DNA from: Paracoccaceae bacterium
GTDB taxonomy: Bacteria > Pseudomonadota > Alphaproteobacteria > Rhodobacterales > Rhodobacteraceae
NCBI GenBank assembly: GCA_947371955.1
Contig: CANBRQ010000002.1
Location: 1-64,000, forward strand
Direction: 5' to 3'
Length of the DNA stretch: 64,000 nt
The notes below the pieces were generated by a model. That model searched no databases. It was not told the origin of the DNA and was given only the letters and a program-made list of their open reading frames with translations. This document shows positions 1 to 9,982 of the stretch, piece by piece (the first letter of the stretch is position 1; each line of letters begins with the position of its first letter). The position numbers and the translations under genes were made by a program.

Positions 1-301
1 GCACACAGAAACTCGCATCCCCGTCCGCCACCACCGGCCCGCTTCCAACACCGTCTGGCGTCGTCTTCGTTTCGGTGAAGCGGTATCTAGGCCCACTCAA
101 CAAAACCCGCAAGACACAAAATCAACAACCGTCGCATTTTCTTCGTAATCTGGGAATTACTGGCGATGCCATGGGGTTACGGGAAATTTTACCAAACGGT
201 CAGGGCATCTGACGACAGATTGTTGCGCGGGTTTTCCAGCGATGCCCGGAAAACGGGTCCCTTCGACGATTCCCTCGTGAAAGGAAATCCTGACCCCGGT
301 T

Positions 302-901
302 TCAGACCGGGAGCAAGCTCTGCGCGCCGTTGCGGTAGATGCGGACACCCAGCAACAGGACAAGAATGGCGGCATAGGTCAGCACCTCGACCGTGTAGAC
401 CTTGCCGATCATCAGGAAGTGCACCATGGCCAAGCCGGTCGCCAGATAGGCCAGTTTGTGCAGCCTGTTCCAGGTCTTCGCCCCCAACTTGCGGATTGAG
501 GCGTTGTTCGAGGTCACCGCCAACGGGATCAGCAACAGCAACGCTGACATGCCGATGATGATGTACCAGCGCTTGTAGAGGTCGGGCAAGATCTGGCTCC
601 AGCGCAGGCCCATGTCGATCGTGAGCCAGGCGGTGAAGTGCAGCACCACGTAGGCGAAGGCCACCAGCCCCAGCTGCCTGCGGAATTTGAGCAGGTTCAG
701 CCCAATCCAGCGCAGAGGGCTGATGAACAGCGTGGCGATCAGCAGGCGCACGGCCCAAAGGCCGAGGCCCCATTCAATGCCGCGCACCGGGTCGACCGCC
801 TGCAAGCCGGTGAAGATCACCCAAGCGGCCGGCAAGATGCCAAGGATATACACCGTCCAGGTTGGGACCCGGCGGATTTGTTTGTTGATGAGGTCCAGCA
901 T
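302..901 (-). CDS. msrQ: Protein-methionine-sulfoxide reductase heme-binding subunit MsrQ (YedZ family)
   Basis: 199 aa multi-TM protein with conserved His in TM segments (VLHFTAWL, LHKLAYLATGLAMVHFLM); abuts msrP. Confidence 0.9.
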   Translation of the reverse strand: MLDLINKQIRRVPTWTVYILGILPAAWVIFTGLQAVDPVRGIEWGLGLWAVRLLIATLFISPLRWIGLNLLKFRRQLGLVAFAYVVLHFTAWLTIDMGLRWSQILPDLYKRWYIIIGMSALLLLIPLAVTSNNASIRKLGAKTWNRLHKLAYLATGLAMVHFLMIGKVYTVEVLTYAAILVLLLGVRIYRNGAQSLLPV

Positions 902-1800
902 CAGTAGTTCTGCGCCAGGTCCATGCCGGCATAAAGGCTCGCCACCTCGTCACCGTAGCCGTTGAACTTCAGGGTGTCTTGACGCCCGGCAAAGAGGCCC
1001 GCGCCAATGCGGCGCTCGGAAGCCTGGCTCCAGCGCGGGTGATCGACCTCGGGGTTCACGTTGGCAAAGAAGCCGTATTCGTTGGCGGCCATCATGTTCC
1101 AGGTGGTCTGGGGCATCTGATCAGTCAGGCTGATGCGGACAATCGCCTTCACACCTTTGAAGCCGTATTTCCACGGTGTCACCAGACGGATCGGCGCGCC
1201 GTTCTGGTTTGGCAGGGGTTTGTCATAGAGGCCGGTGGCGATGATGGTCAGGGGATGCATGGCTTCGTCAAGCCGCAGGCCCTCACGGTAAGGCCATTCG
1301 AGGATGCCCATCTTCTGGCCGGGCATTTCCTCGGGCCGAACCAGCGTTTCAAAGGCCACGTATTTGGCAGAGGGCTGGACGCCGATCTTGTCCAGCAGGC
1401 CAGACAACTGGAAGCCCTGCCACGGAATGATCATCGACCAGGCCTCAACACAGCGGAAGCGGTAGATGCGCTCCTCGATGGGCAATCCAGCGATCAGGTC
1501 GCCAAGGGCATAGTCTCCCGGATTGTCCACCATGCCGTCGACCTTGACCGTCCAGGGATCGGTCTTCAGCATCGAGGCATTGGCGGCGGGGTCTTCCTTA
1601 CCGGTGCCGAATTCATAATAGTTGTTGTAGCCCGAGATTTCCTCGAAGGTGTTGGGCGCGTCGTCGGTGGAATACTTGCTTTTCGCCAGCGCAGGCGTGG
1701 CAAGCAGGGCGGCCCCGGCTGCCGCGATGATCTGACGACGGTTCAGGTAAAGATGTTGGGGGGTAACATCGGACCAACGCAGAGGGGTCTTGAAGGTCAT
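901..1800 (-). CDS. msrP: Protein-methionine-sulfoxide reductase catalytic subunit MsrP (YedY-like molybdopterin protein)
   Basis: Tat-like signal ([21 protein letters not shown]), [18 protein letters not shown] molybdopterin motif; start placed at MTFKTPLRW rather than the longer ORF. Confidence 0.92.
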   Translation of the reverse strand: MTFKTPLRWSDVTPQHLYLNRRQIIAAAGAALLATPALAKSKYSTDDAPNTFEEISGYNNYYEFGTGKEDPAANASMLKTDPWTVKVDGMVDNPGDYALGDLIAGLPIEERIYRFRCVEAWSMIIPWQGFQLSGLLDKIGVQPSAKYVAFETLVRPEEMPGQKMGILEWPYREGLRLDEAMHPLTIIATGLYDKPLPNQNGAPIRLVTPWKYGFKGVKAIVRISLTDQMPQTTWNMMAANEYGFFANVNPEVDHPRWSQASERRIGAGLFAGRQDTLKFNGYGDEVASLYAGMDLAQNY

Positions 1801-1935
1801 GTGCAGCTCCTCGGATGCCAAAGGGCAAATGATGGGGCAGACGTGAAGAAAAGCAAAACTCCAGCCGCCACGTAAGACTGTACGCCGGGAATGCCTGCGC
1901 CGTTTCACGCTTTGACCTCACAAGGTCGTGATCAT

Positions 1936-1961
1936 TAGGGTGGGGTTATAACCCCACCCTA
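1936..1961. repeat. Palindromic element, copy 1
   Basis: tagggtggggttataaccccacccta; near-identical to the element at 14302-14329. Confidence 0.7.
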
Positions 1962-3137
1962 CGTCAGCGCCGCCAGCCTGCGCGTGACGATGGGCATGGT
2001 CAGCAAGGTGCTGGCCACCGCCATCAGCAGCAAGGCCGTGAAGGTCGCGGGCGAGATGATGCCCTTGTCCAACAGGATATTGGCGAAGATGATCATGATC
2101 AGCGCTTTGGTCTGCAACAGCCAGCCAATCACCCAGGTCTCGGCCCGCTGCCAACCCAAGAGCCGTCCCGCCACATGCACCCCCGCCAGCTTGCCCCCGA
2201 CCGAGGCCGCCAGCAGCGCCCCCGCCGCCAGAAACACCACCGGCCCACCCAGATCCCAACTGGTCCGCAACCCGGTCGACAGGAAGAACACCGGCATCAA
2301 GGCCACCAGTACCGCCTCGCGGAAGGCGTCAACCCGCACCTCGCCAAACCAGCGCGCCTCCAGCACGGCACCGGACAGGAAGGCGCCCACCATGAAATGC
2401 AAGCCCGCCCAGTCCGCCGCAAAGGCGCTGGCGGCCAGCCAGATCAGCCCGACACACCAGCGGTCGCTTTCGCGCAGCCGTGGCATCAGGCGGCGCAGCA
2501 ACGGAGCCGCGGTCAGGAAGATCAGGATGAAGCCCACCTGCCGCCCCAACCGCTCCCAATCCAGCAAGATCAGCGCCAGCACTCCCCAGATCGCCACGTC
2601 GTCCAGACTGGCATAGCGCAGGATGCGCTGACCCAAAGGCTGCCGCAGCAAGCCCAACTGCCCCAGAAACAGCACCAGAATCGGCAGCGCGGTCACCGCA
2701 CAGGCCATGCCGATCCCCAGCACCGCCTGCCACGCCTGCCCCTTGTCACCCACCCAGCCCGGAGCCTGCACCAACCCGAAGGCCACCACTGCGCCCAGCA
2801 CCAAAGGCACCACCAGCGCAAACCCCGCCGCAACCGAAGTTTCCCGCCGCTTGGCCCAGGCTTCCGCGACATCCAGTTCCAGCCCGGCGACAAAGACGAA
2901 CAGCATAACCGCCCACTGTGCGATGGCATTGATGCCGGTGATCACCTCGAGCCGGAACAGCCCCTGATAGACCGTAGGGGCCAAAGCCCCCATAACCCCC
3001 GGCCCCAACAGAATGCCGCCAATGATCTGCACTACCACCAACGGCAGCGTCACGGTTCCGCCACAGGCACGCCAGACCGCCCAAGGCAAGGAAAAGATGA
3101 TCAACAGCGCAAGCAGCAGCGTTTCGGTCAATGACAT
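1959..3137 (-). CDS. Cation:proton antiporter (Kef/NhaA-CPA2 type membrane protein)
   Basis: Multi-TM protein, [11 protein letters not shown] and VFVAGLELD motifs of the CPA2 family; start at [12 protein letters not shown]. Confidence 0.8.
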   Translation of the reverse strand: MSLTETLLLALLIIFSLPWAVWRACGGTVTLPLVVVQIIGGILLGPGVMGALAPTVYQGLFRLEVITGINAIAQWAVMLFVFVAGLELDVAEAWAKRRETSVAAGFALVVPLVLGAVVAFGLVQAPGWVGDKGQAWQAVLGIGMACAVTALPILVLFLGQLGLLRQPLGQRILRYASLDDVAIWGVLALILLDWERLGRQVGFILIFLTAAPLLRRLMPRLRESDRWCVGLIWLAASAFAADWAGLHFMVGAFLSGAVLEARWFGEVRVDAFREAVLVALMPVFFLSTGLRTSWDLGGPVVFLAAGALLAASVGGKLAGVHVAGRLLGWQRAETWVIGWLLQTKALIMIIFANILLDKGIISPATFTALLLMAVASTLLTMPIVTRRLAALT

Positions 3138-3291
3138 CGGGCCTCCTTGGCAACGGCTCGGCGACCTTAGCGCGGCCAGTCCCAAGGTCAATCACGACGC
3201 GTTCACTAGTTTTTTATCGAGCCAAACCAATCTGTTCGCCGCACTGCCGCGTAACCTCCATGCCAATACCGGCAAGACACTGGAGCTCCCA

Positions 3292-3777
3292 ATGATCCGC
3301 AGAACCTTTCTCGCCTTGACGACCGCCATCCTGATGGCACCGCTCGCAATGCCCGCCTTTGCCGCCGACAAGGATATCGTTGACACCGCCATTGCCGCCG
3401 GCAATTTCACCACGCTCGTCGCTGCCATTCAGGCGGCTGGCCTTGTGGACACGCTGAAAGGCGCTGGTCCCTTCACCGTCTTCGCACCGACCGACGCCGC
3501 TTTCGCAGCGTTGCCCGCCGGCACCGTCGAGAGCCTGCTGAAGCCCGAAAACAAGGACAAGCTGATCGCCATCCTGACCTATCACGTCGTCCCGGGCATG
3601 GTCATGTCCAAGGACCTGACCGAAGGCATGAAGGCCAAAACCGTACAGGGTGGCGAACTGACCATCACCCTCGCCGGTGGAGCCAAAGTGAACGGTGCCG
3701 TCATCTCCACCGCTGACGTCGCGGCGACCAATGGCGTGATCCACGTCGTTGACTCGGTGATCCTGCCGCCGATGTAA
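3292..3777 (+). CDS. Fasciclin domain-containing secreted protein
   Basis: Signal peptide [24 protein letters not shown]; fasciclin motifs [39 protein letters not shown]. Confidence 0.92.
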   Translation: MIRRTFLALTTAILMAPLAMPAFAADKDIVDTAIAAGNFTTLVAAIQAAGLVDTLKGAGPFTVFAPTDAAFAALPAGTVESLLKPENKDKLIAILTYHVVPGMVMSKDLTEGMKAKTVQGGELTITLAGGAKVNGAVISTADVAATNGVIHVVDSVILPPM

Positions 3778-3793
3778 TCGGTCCAAACGAACG

Positions 3794-3820
3794 AACGGGG
3801 GGCCTTGCGCCCCCCGTTTC
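3794..3820. terminator. Bidirectional intrinsic terminator between fasciclin gene and clpB
   Basis: GC-rich hairpin aacggggggc-cttgc-gccccccgtt followed by T residues, between convergent CDS. Confidence 0.75.
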
Positions 3821-3824
3821 TATG

Positions 3825-6437
3825 TCAATGCACCCGCGCCTCCGGCGGACGCTCCCGCGTCGAGCGCACGATCCGGTCGCCAATGAACAGCCCGTCGACC
3901 CCGGCCGAGACGAGAACCGTCGACCCATCCAGAATATCGCCGGCCAGCAACATTTGCGCCAACTGATCCTGCAGATGCCGCTGAATGACCCGCTTCAAGG
4001 GCCGCGCCCCGTACACCGGATCATAGCCTTCATCCGCCAGCCAGGCCTTGGCCGCCGCATCCAACTCCAGCGTGATCTTCCGTCCCGCCAGCCGGGCTTC
4101 CAGCTTGCGCAACTGAATCTCGACGATGGCCCCCATGTCAGAGCGGGCCAGACGTTCAAAGATGATCGTCTCGTCCAGCCGGTTCAGGAACTCGGGCCGG
4201 AAATGCGCCCGCACCGCCTCCATCACCTCGGCCCTTGCGCGGGTCGGGTCGGCCCCCTCCGGCAACTGGCTGAGGCTATAGGCCCCAAGGTTCGAGGTCA
4301 GGATGATCAGCGTCTGCTTGAAGTCCACAGTCCGCCCCTGACCATCGGTCAGCACCCCATCATCCAGCACCTGCAACAGCACGTTGAACACGTCCGGATG
4401 CGCCTTCTCGACCTCGTCGAACAGCACAACCTGATAGGGCCTGCGCCGCACCGCTTCGGTCAGAACCCCACCCTCGTCATAGCCGACATAGCCGGGCGGA
4501 GCCCCGATCAGACGGCTGACGGCGTGTTTTTCCATGAACTCGCTCATGTCGATCCGCACCATCGCACTGTCATCGTCAAACAGATACTCCGCCAAGGCCT
4601 TGGTCAATTCGGTCTTGCCCACGCCCGTCGGCCCAAGGAACAGGAACGACCCCAAAGGCCGCCCCTCGTCATTCAGGCCCGCCCGCGCGCGCCGCACCGC
4701 ATTGGCCACGGCGGTCACAGCCGCCCTCTGCCCGACGACCCGCTCACCCAGCTTGTCTTCCATGGCGAGCAGCTTCTCCTTCTCGCCCTCCAGCATCCTG
4801 GAAACCGGAATCCCGGTCCACCGTTCGACGACCTCGGCAATCTGCTCCGGCCGCACCGCTTCAGACACCAACGCCAGCCCTTCGCGCGCTTCGGCCTCGA
4901 CCAACTGGCGTTCCAGACTGGGCAAGGTGCCATACTGCAACTCCCCCGCCTTTGCGAAGTCGCCGTCGCGCTTGGCGACCTCAAGTTCCGCCCGGCCGCG
5001 ATCCAGTTGCTCCTTGATCTCGCGCGCCTTTTCCAGCGAGTCCCGCTCGGCCTGCCACGTCGCCGTCATAGACGCAGACTGTTCCAGCAAGTCCGACAGT
5101 TCCTTTTCCAGCTTCTCCAGCCGGTCCTTGGAGGCCGCATCGTCCTCCTTCTTCAGCGCCTCGGCCTCAATCTGCAATTGCAGGATGCTGCGGTCCAAAG
5201 CGTCCAGTTCCTCGGGCTTCGAATCCACTTCCATCCGCAGACGGCTGGCCGCTTCGTCCATCAGGTCAATCGCCTTGTCTGGCAGGAACCGGTCGGTGAT
5301 ATACCGGTGCGACAGCGTCGCCGCCGCCACCAAAGCCGCGTCGGCAATCCTGACACCATGGTGAAGTTCGTACTTCTCCTTGATGCCACGCAGGATGCTG
5401 ATCGTATCCTCCACCGTCGGCTCATTCACCATCACCGGCTGGAAGCGCCGGGCGAGGGCCGCGTCTTTCTCGACATATTTGCGGTACTCATCCAGCGTGG
5501 TCGCCCCCACGCAGTGCAGATCGCCCCGCGCCAAGGCCGGCTTGATCAGGTTGGCCGCATCCATCGCGCCATCCGATTTGCCCGCACCAACCAGCGTGTG
5601 CATCTCGTCGATGAACAGAATGATGTCGCCTTCGGCCGCCGTGACTTCATTGAGGACCGACTTCAACCGTTCCTCGAACTCACCCCGGTACTTCGAGCCC
5701 GCGATGAGCGACCCCATATCCAGCGCCATCAGCTTCTTGTTGCGCAAGCTCTCCGGCACGTCGCCGTTGACGATCCGCAGCGCGAGGCCTTCGGCAATCG
5801 CCGTCTTGCCCACGCCCGGCTCGCCGATCAGCACCGGGTTGTTCTTCGTCCGGCGCGACAGCACCTGCATTGTCCGGCGAATCTCATCATCCCGCCCGAT
5901 GATCGGGTCAATCTTGCCCTCCGCCGCAGCCTCGGTCAGATCGCGGGCATATTTCTTCAAGGCATCGTAGCCTTCCTCCGCCGAAGCCGAATCCGCCGTA
6001 CGCCCCTTGCGGATATCATTGATCGCCGTGTTCAAATTCTGCGCCGTCACCGCACCTGCGTCCAAAGCCTCTTTGGCCTTCGACGAAACCATGCACAGTG
6101 CCATCAGAATACGCTCGACAGGCACAAAACTGTCCCCGGCTTTCTTGGCAACCTTCTCCGCCTCATCCAGCACACGCGCCAAGGCCGGGTCCATGAAGGG
6201 CTGCGCATCGCCCGTCACTTTCGGCAGCTTGGCCAAGGCCAGCGTCAAAGACTCGCTCACCCGCGCAGGTTCACCCCCCGCGCGGCGTATCAGGTTGGAG
6301 GACAACCCCTGCTCGTCATCCATCAGCGCTTTCAGCAGATGCTCGGGCGCCAGCCGCTGGTGGCTTTCCCGCATCGCAATCGTCTGCGCAGCTTGCAGGA
6401 ACCCGCGCGACCGTTCCGTAAATTTCTCAAGGTTCAT
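3825..6437 (-). CDS. clpB: ATP-dependent chaperone ClpB
   Basis: 870 aa, two Walker A motifs ([26 protein letters not shown]), Clp-N repeat and middle coiled-coil. Confidence 0.97.
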   Translation of the reverse strand: MNLEKFTERSRGFLQAAQTIAMRESHQRLAPEHLLKALMDDEQGLSSNLIRRAGGEPARVSESLTLALAKLPKVTGDAQPFMDPALARVLDEAEKVAKKAGDSFVPVERILMALCMVSSKAKEALDAGAVTAQNLNTAINDIRKGRTADSASAEEGYDALKKYARDLTEAAAEGKIDPIIGRDDEIRRTMQVLSRRTKNNPVLIGEPGVGKTAIAEGLALRIVNGDVPESLRNKKLMALDMGSLIAGSKYRGEFEERLKSVLNEVTAAEGDIILFIDEMHTLVGAGKSDGAMDAANLIKPALARGDLHCVGATTLDEYRKYVEKDAALARRFQPVMVNEPTVEDTISILRGIKEKYELHHGVRIADAALVAAATLSHRYITDRFLPDKAIDLMDEAASRLRMEVDSKPEELDALDRSILQLQIEAEALKKEDDAASKDRLEKLEKELSDLLEQSASMTATWQAERDSLEKAREIKEQLDRGRAELEVAKRDGDFAKAGELQYGTLPSLERQLVEAEAREGLALVSEAVRPEQIAEVVERWTGIPVSRMLEGEKEKLLAMEDKLGERVVGQRAAVTAVANAVRRARAGLNDEGRPLGSFLFLGPTGVGKTELTKALAEYLFDDDSAMVRIDMSEFMEKHAVSRLIGAPPGYVGYDEGGVLTEAVRRRPYQVVLFDEVEKAHPDVFNVLLQVLDDGVLTDGQGRTVDFKQTLIILTSNLGAYSLSQLPEGADPTRARAEVMEAVRAHFRPEFLNRLDETIIFERLARSDMGAIVEIQLRKLEARLAGRKITLELDAAAKAWLADEGYDPVYGARPLKRVIQRHLQDQLAQMLLAGDILDGSTVLVSAGVDGLFIGDRIVRSTRERPPEARVH

Positions 6438-6692
6438 AGTGGCTTCTCCTCATCAAGCGCCCGAAGGATGCCCGCAGCAACAGCACATCCCCCCAGCCTC
6501 CGCCCTCACTTGGGTATGCCACCGAAGCTTTGCAATGCAACAATCTGCCGCGCCGCGAATTTGTCAGACCCAGCTTGCGCGGTATCCATCAGGATAGCCG
6601 TCTTATGCCCCTGACCGCGTGCCGGATCTGGGATCGTTCCCCTATACGCTTGTGAAGCAAGTACGATTTACGATGTTCTGGGGGAATCACAG

Positions 6693-6965
6693 ATGAAGAT
6701 GGAACGGCCTGCCAGCCTATCCATGAACGACGCCGGCCAAACCGCGGCCGCATCCAACCGGGTGCGCCCGTCGGTCCGGCATCCCTTCATGCCGATCTCC
6801 GAATATGAAGCCCGGATGTTTGACGCCCTGCACGCCAAGGAAACCCTGGCCGAGGCCGCTGAAGCCACCGGCCGCAAGCCCCGCCTGCCCCGCTTCTCGC
6901 TTCTGCGCGGCGAAGTGGCGCAGTTGGCCGAACGTGTCCTGCACATCACCCGCGGCGCCGCTTGA
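6693..6965 (+). CDS. Small conserved hypothetical protein (90 aa)
   Basis: ORF between clpB and queG in an otherwise non-coding gap; no recognised domain. Confidence 0.5.
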   Translation: MKMERPASLSMNDAGQTAAASNRVRPSVRHPFMPISEYEARMFDALHAKETLAEAAEATGRKPRLPRFSLLRGEVAQLAERVLHITRGAA

Positions 6966-7016
6966 CGACCTGACCCCTCCGCCGCCACATAGGGGACCCA
7001 AGTTCAAGGCCCGCCC

Positions 7017-8057
7017 GTGCAAGCGCTTTCCCTTTCCCTTCGCCAGACAGCGCTCGACTTCGGCTTCTCGGCCATCGGCATCACCGCGCCCGACGCCATC
7101 CCGCAGGCCGTCCCCCGCTTGCGCGGCTTCCTTGAAGCCAACCACCACGGCCAGATGTCCTGGATGGAGGACCGCGAAGCATGGCGCGGCAACCCCGAAG
7201 CCCTCTGGCCCGAGGCCCGCTCGGTCATCATGCTGGCCGAACTCTACAGCCCTGAAGTCAACCCACTTGAAGGCCTGAACCACCCCTCCCACGGCCTCAT
7301 CTCATCCTACGCGCAAGGCAAAGACTACCACGACCTGGTTAAACGCCGCCTCAAACGCCTTGCCCGCTGGCTGATCGACCAAGCCCCCTGCGAGGTCAAA
7401 GTCTTTGTCGACACCGCCCCGGTCATGGAAAAGCCCCTCGCCGAAGCTGCGGGCCTCGGCTGGCAAGGCAAACACACCAACCTTCTGTCGCGCTCCTTGG
7501 GCAACTGGTTCTTCCTCGGTGCCATCTTCACCACACTTGACCTGCCCAAAGACCAGCCCGAAACCTCCCACTGCGGCACCTGCACCGCCTGCCTCGACGC
7601 CTGCCCCACCAAGGCCTTCCCCGCCCCCTACCAACTCGACGCCCGCCGTTGCATTTCCTACTTGACGATCGAGCATAAAGGCCCCGTCGCCGAGGACCTT
7701 CGCCCCCTCATGGGCAACCGCATCTACGGCTGCGACGATTGCCTCGCCGCCTGCCCCTGGAACAAGTTCGCCGTGGCCGCGTCAGAAATCGGCTACCAGC
7801 CCAAAATCGGCCTGCCCGAACTCTCCGACCTTGCCTGCCTAAATGACGCCCAATTCCGCCAGCGCTTCGCCGGTTCTCCCATCAAGCGCATCGGAAGGGA
7901 CCGCATGGTCCGCAACGTCCTCTACGCCATCGGCAACTCCGCCGACCTCACGCTGATCCCTATAGCCCAGCGCCTGAGCGCAGACCCCGATCCCACCGTG
8001 CAGGATGCCGCAACTTGGGCGCTCAAACGGCTCGCAGCCGATCCCGCAGCCCCGTGA
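7017..8057 (+). CDS. queG: Epoxyqueuosine reductase QueG
   Basis: Two 4Fe-4S clusters [16 protein letters not shown] and [19 protein letters not shown]-like C-terminus; GTG start. Confidence 0.95.
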   Translation: MQALSLSLRQTALDFGFSAIGITAPDAIPQAVPRLRGFLEANHHGQMSWMEDREAWRGNPEALWPEARSVIMLAELYSPEVNPLEGLNHPSHGLISSYAQGKDYHDLVKRRLKRLARWLIDQAPCEVKVFVDTAPVMEKPLAEAAGLGWQGKHTNLLSRSLGNWFFLGAIFTTLDLPKDQPETSHCGTCTACLDACPTKAFPAPYQLDARRCISYLTIEHKGPVAEDLRPLMGNRIYGCDDCLAACPWNKFAVAASEIGYQPKIGLPELSDLACLNDAQFRQRFAGSPIKRIGRDRMVRNVLYAIGNSADLTLIPIAQRLSADPDPTVQDAATWALKRLAADPAAP

Positions 8058-8457
8058 TCTGATCCCGCAGCGCCAGCAACTCATCCGCCGCCATCCCGCA
8101 GGCATCGAAGATGCAGCCCGCAATCGCATCGGATTCCGCCTGCAAGCCGCGCCCCTTGTCGGTCAAAGCCACCCGCACCTGCCGTTCATCCTTGGCAACC
8201 CTTGCCCGGTTGACCAGCCCCAACCCTTCCATCCGCTTCAAAAGCGGCGTCACGGTATTTGACTCCAGCTGCAGCGCCCGGCCCAATTCTCCCACTGTCT
8301 GACCGTCTTCGGTCCACAACTGCATCAGCACCAGAAACTGCGGATAGGTTAGACCCAGCCTTGCCAGCAGCGACTGATAGACCCGCTGCATGGCATGGTT
8401 GGCCGAATACAGCGCAAAGCAGATCATGTCGGGAAGTTTCAGATCAGGTTGGCCCAT
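8023..8457 (-). CDS. ohrR: MarR-family organic-peroxide-sensing regulator OhrR
   Basis: wHTH with [14 protein letters not shown]-terminal reactive Cys ([10 protein letters not shown]); divergent from ohr. Confidence 0.88.
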   Translation of the reverse strand: MGQPDLKLPDMICFALYSANHAMQRVYQSLLARLGLTYPQFLVLMQLWTEDGQTVGELGRALQLESNTVTPLLKRMEGLGLVNRARVAKDERQVRVALTDKGRGLQAESDAIAGCIFDACGMAADELLALRDQITGLRDRLRAV

Positions 8458-8480
8458 AGATCACCTCTGCGACCTGATTA

Positions 8481-8559
8481 AATCGTACACGATCAAATCG
8501 CAAGAGTCTTGACCGGCTCAGCCGACTCAGCTAACAAATCGTGCACGATCAAATCGCAA
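8481..8559. promoter_or_regulatory. Putative OhrR operator pair in the ohrR-ohr intergenic region
   Basis: Two near-identical 24-bp repeats aaatcgt(a/g)cacgatcaaatcgcaa at 8481-8504 and 8536-8559, each holding atcgt(a/g)cacgat (perfect palindrome in copy 2). Confidence 0.7.
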
Positions 8560-8574
8560 ACGAGGATTAACCCC

Positions 8575-9003
8575 ATGTCGATTGACCCGAAGTACTGGAC
8601 CGAAGCCACCGCCACCGGTGGCGGCCGCAATGGCACCTCCAAACTGGCCGATGGCAAGCTGACCATCACCATGGCCTCGCCCAAGGAACTGGGCGGTTCC
8701 GGCCTTGGCCATAACCCGGAAGAGCTGTTCGCCACAGGCTACGCCGCCTGCTACCTGGGTGCGATGCGCTTCGCCGCAGCCTCTGAAAAGCTGGGCACCG
8801 TCCCCGACAATGCCACCGTCACCGCCCATGTCGGCCTCGGCCCGCGCTCGGACGGCGGCTTCGGCCTTGGCATCAAGCTCGCCGTCTCGCTGCCCGGCGT
8901 CGCCCCCGACGTTGCCGCCAAGATTGCCGAGCGTGGACATTTCATTTGCCCCTATTCGAACCTGATCGCCGGCAATGTGAAGGTCGAAACCACCCTCGTC
9001 TGA
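8575..9003 (+). CDS. ohr: Organic hydroperoxide resistance protein Ohr (OsmC family)
   Basis: LGHNPEELFATGYAACYLGAM and HFICPYSNLIAGNV Cys motifs. Confidence 0.93.
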   Translation: MSIDPKYWTEATATGGGRNGTSKLADGKLTITMASPKELGGSGLGHNPEELFATGYAACYLGAMRFAAASEKLGTVPDNATVTAHVGLGPRSDGGFGLGIKLAVSLPGVAPDVAAKIAERGHFICPYSNLIAGNVKVETTLV

Positions 9004-9017
9004 CCCTGCACCCTGAA

Positions 9018-9036
9018 GAATTTTCGCCGAAAATTC
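9018..9036. terminator. Palindrome/terminator-like hairpin downstream of ohr
   Basis: gaattttcg-c-cgaaaattc perfect inverted repeat 15 bp after the ohr stop. Confidence 0.5.
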
Positions 9037-9117
9037 CTGGGCACAACCCTCCTGATCGCCTTGGCGGTTGCCCACCCCGCAAGGGCTGCTAGGCTGCCGC
9101 CAAAATCGGAGAGTGCA

Positions 9118-9885
9118 ATGGTCGACCGTCTCAAAGGTAAAGTAGCGATTGTTTCAGGGGGCGCCACAGGCTGTGGCGCCGCCGCCGTGCGGTTGTTCGC
9201 AGCCGAAGGTGCCGCGGTCGGCATCATCGACCGCAACGTCTCCGCCGGACAGGCGCTTGCCTTCGAACTGGCGCAAGCCGGCAAACGGGTCGTCTTCGCC
9301 ACCGCCGACGTGTCAAAGAAAGATCAGGTCGAGGCCGCCGTGGCCAACATCAAAGCCTCGCTCGGCCCGGTCAACGTTCTGTTCAACCACGCCGGCACCA
9401 TCGTCATCAAACCCTTCCTTGAGACCGAAGAAGAGGACTGGGACTTCCTCTTCGACGTCAACGTGAAGTCGATGTACCTGATGACCCGCGCCGTTTTGCC
9501 GATGATGCTTGAGGCGGGCAAAGGCGCCATCGTCTGCACCTCCTCCATCTCCGCCGTGTACGCGACCCCGAACGAAGTGCTCTATGACGCCACCAAAGGC
9601 GCCTGCCACATGTTCGCCCGCGCCATCGCGGTGGAGTTCCGCGACCGCGGCATCCGCTGCAACGCAATCTGCCCCGGCTTCATCGAAACCCCGCACGGGT
9701 TGCGGGAAGTGAAAGAACTCACTGCCTTGGGGGTCGATGTGTCCGAGGCTGCCCTGAAAGCCGCCCAAGGCCGCTTCGGCCAACCCGAAGACATCGCCCG
9801 CGCCGCGCTGTATCTGGCGTCAGACGACGCCGAGTTCGTCAACGGCACCCAGCTGTTCGTCGACAACGGTTTCTCAGCGGTGTGA
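9118..9885 (+). CDS. SDR-family oxidoreductase
   Basis: Rossmann-like IVSGGATGCGAAAVRLF, NHAG, catalytic S/Y..K (YDATKGA), FVNGTQLFVDNGFSAV C-terminus. Confidence 0.9.
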   Translation: MVDRLKGKVAIVSGGATGCGAAAVRLFAAEGAAVGIIDRNVSAGQALAFELAQAGKRVVFATADVSKKDQVEAAVANIKASLGPVNVLFNHAGTIVIKPFLETEEEDWDFLFDVNVKSMYLMTRAVLPMMLEAGKGAIVCTSSISAVYATPNEVLYDATKGACHMFARAIAVEFRDRGIRCNAICPGFIETPHGLREVKELTALGVDVSEAALKAAQGRFGQPEDIARAALYLASDDAEFVNGTQLFVDNGFSAV

Positions 9886-9946
9886 AAGCCTGAAGAAAAG
9901 GTTAATGCCACAGGTATAAATCCTGTAAAATCAATGATCTAAATAT

Positions 9947-9964
9947 GATTGCACGCGTGCAATC
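9947..9964. promoter_or_regulatory. Perfect 18-bp palindrome, putative transcription-factor operator
   Basis: GATTGCACGCGTGCAATC, 19 bp upstream of the ATG at 9983. Confidence 0.6.
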
Positions 9965-9982
9965 CAACCCAAAGGCCCGCCC

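Noticed and set aside
1-300. ORFs 157-375, 166-558 and 189-773 near the left edge
   Set aside because: No motif, overlap msrQ antisense or out of frame, and compositions typical of noncoding frames; region 1-300 left unannotated.
979-1875. 298-aa + strand ORF opposite msrP
   Set aside because: Antisense shadow; MsrP motifs on the minus strand are unambiguous.
3822-6614. 930-aa + strand ORF opposite clpB
   Set aside because: Exact antisense shadow of a well-supported clpB in high-GC DNA; composition (Arg/His/Gln/Pro-rich) is typical of antisense frames.
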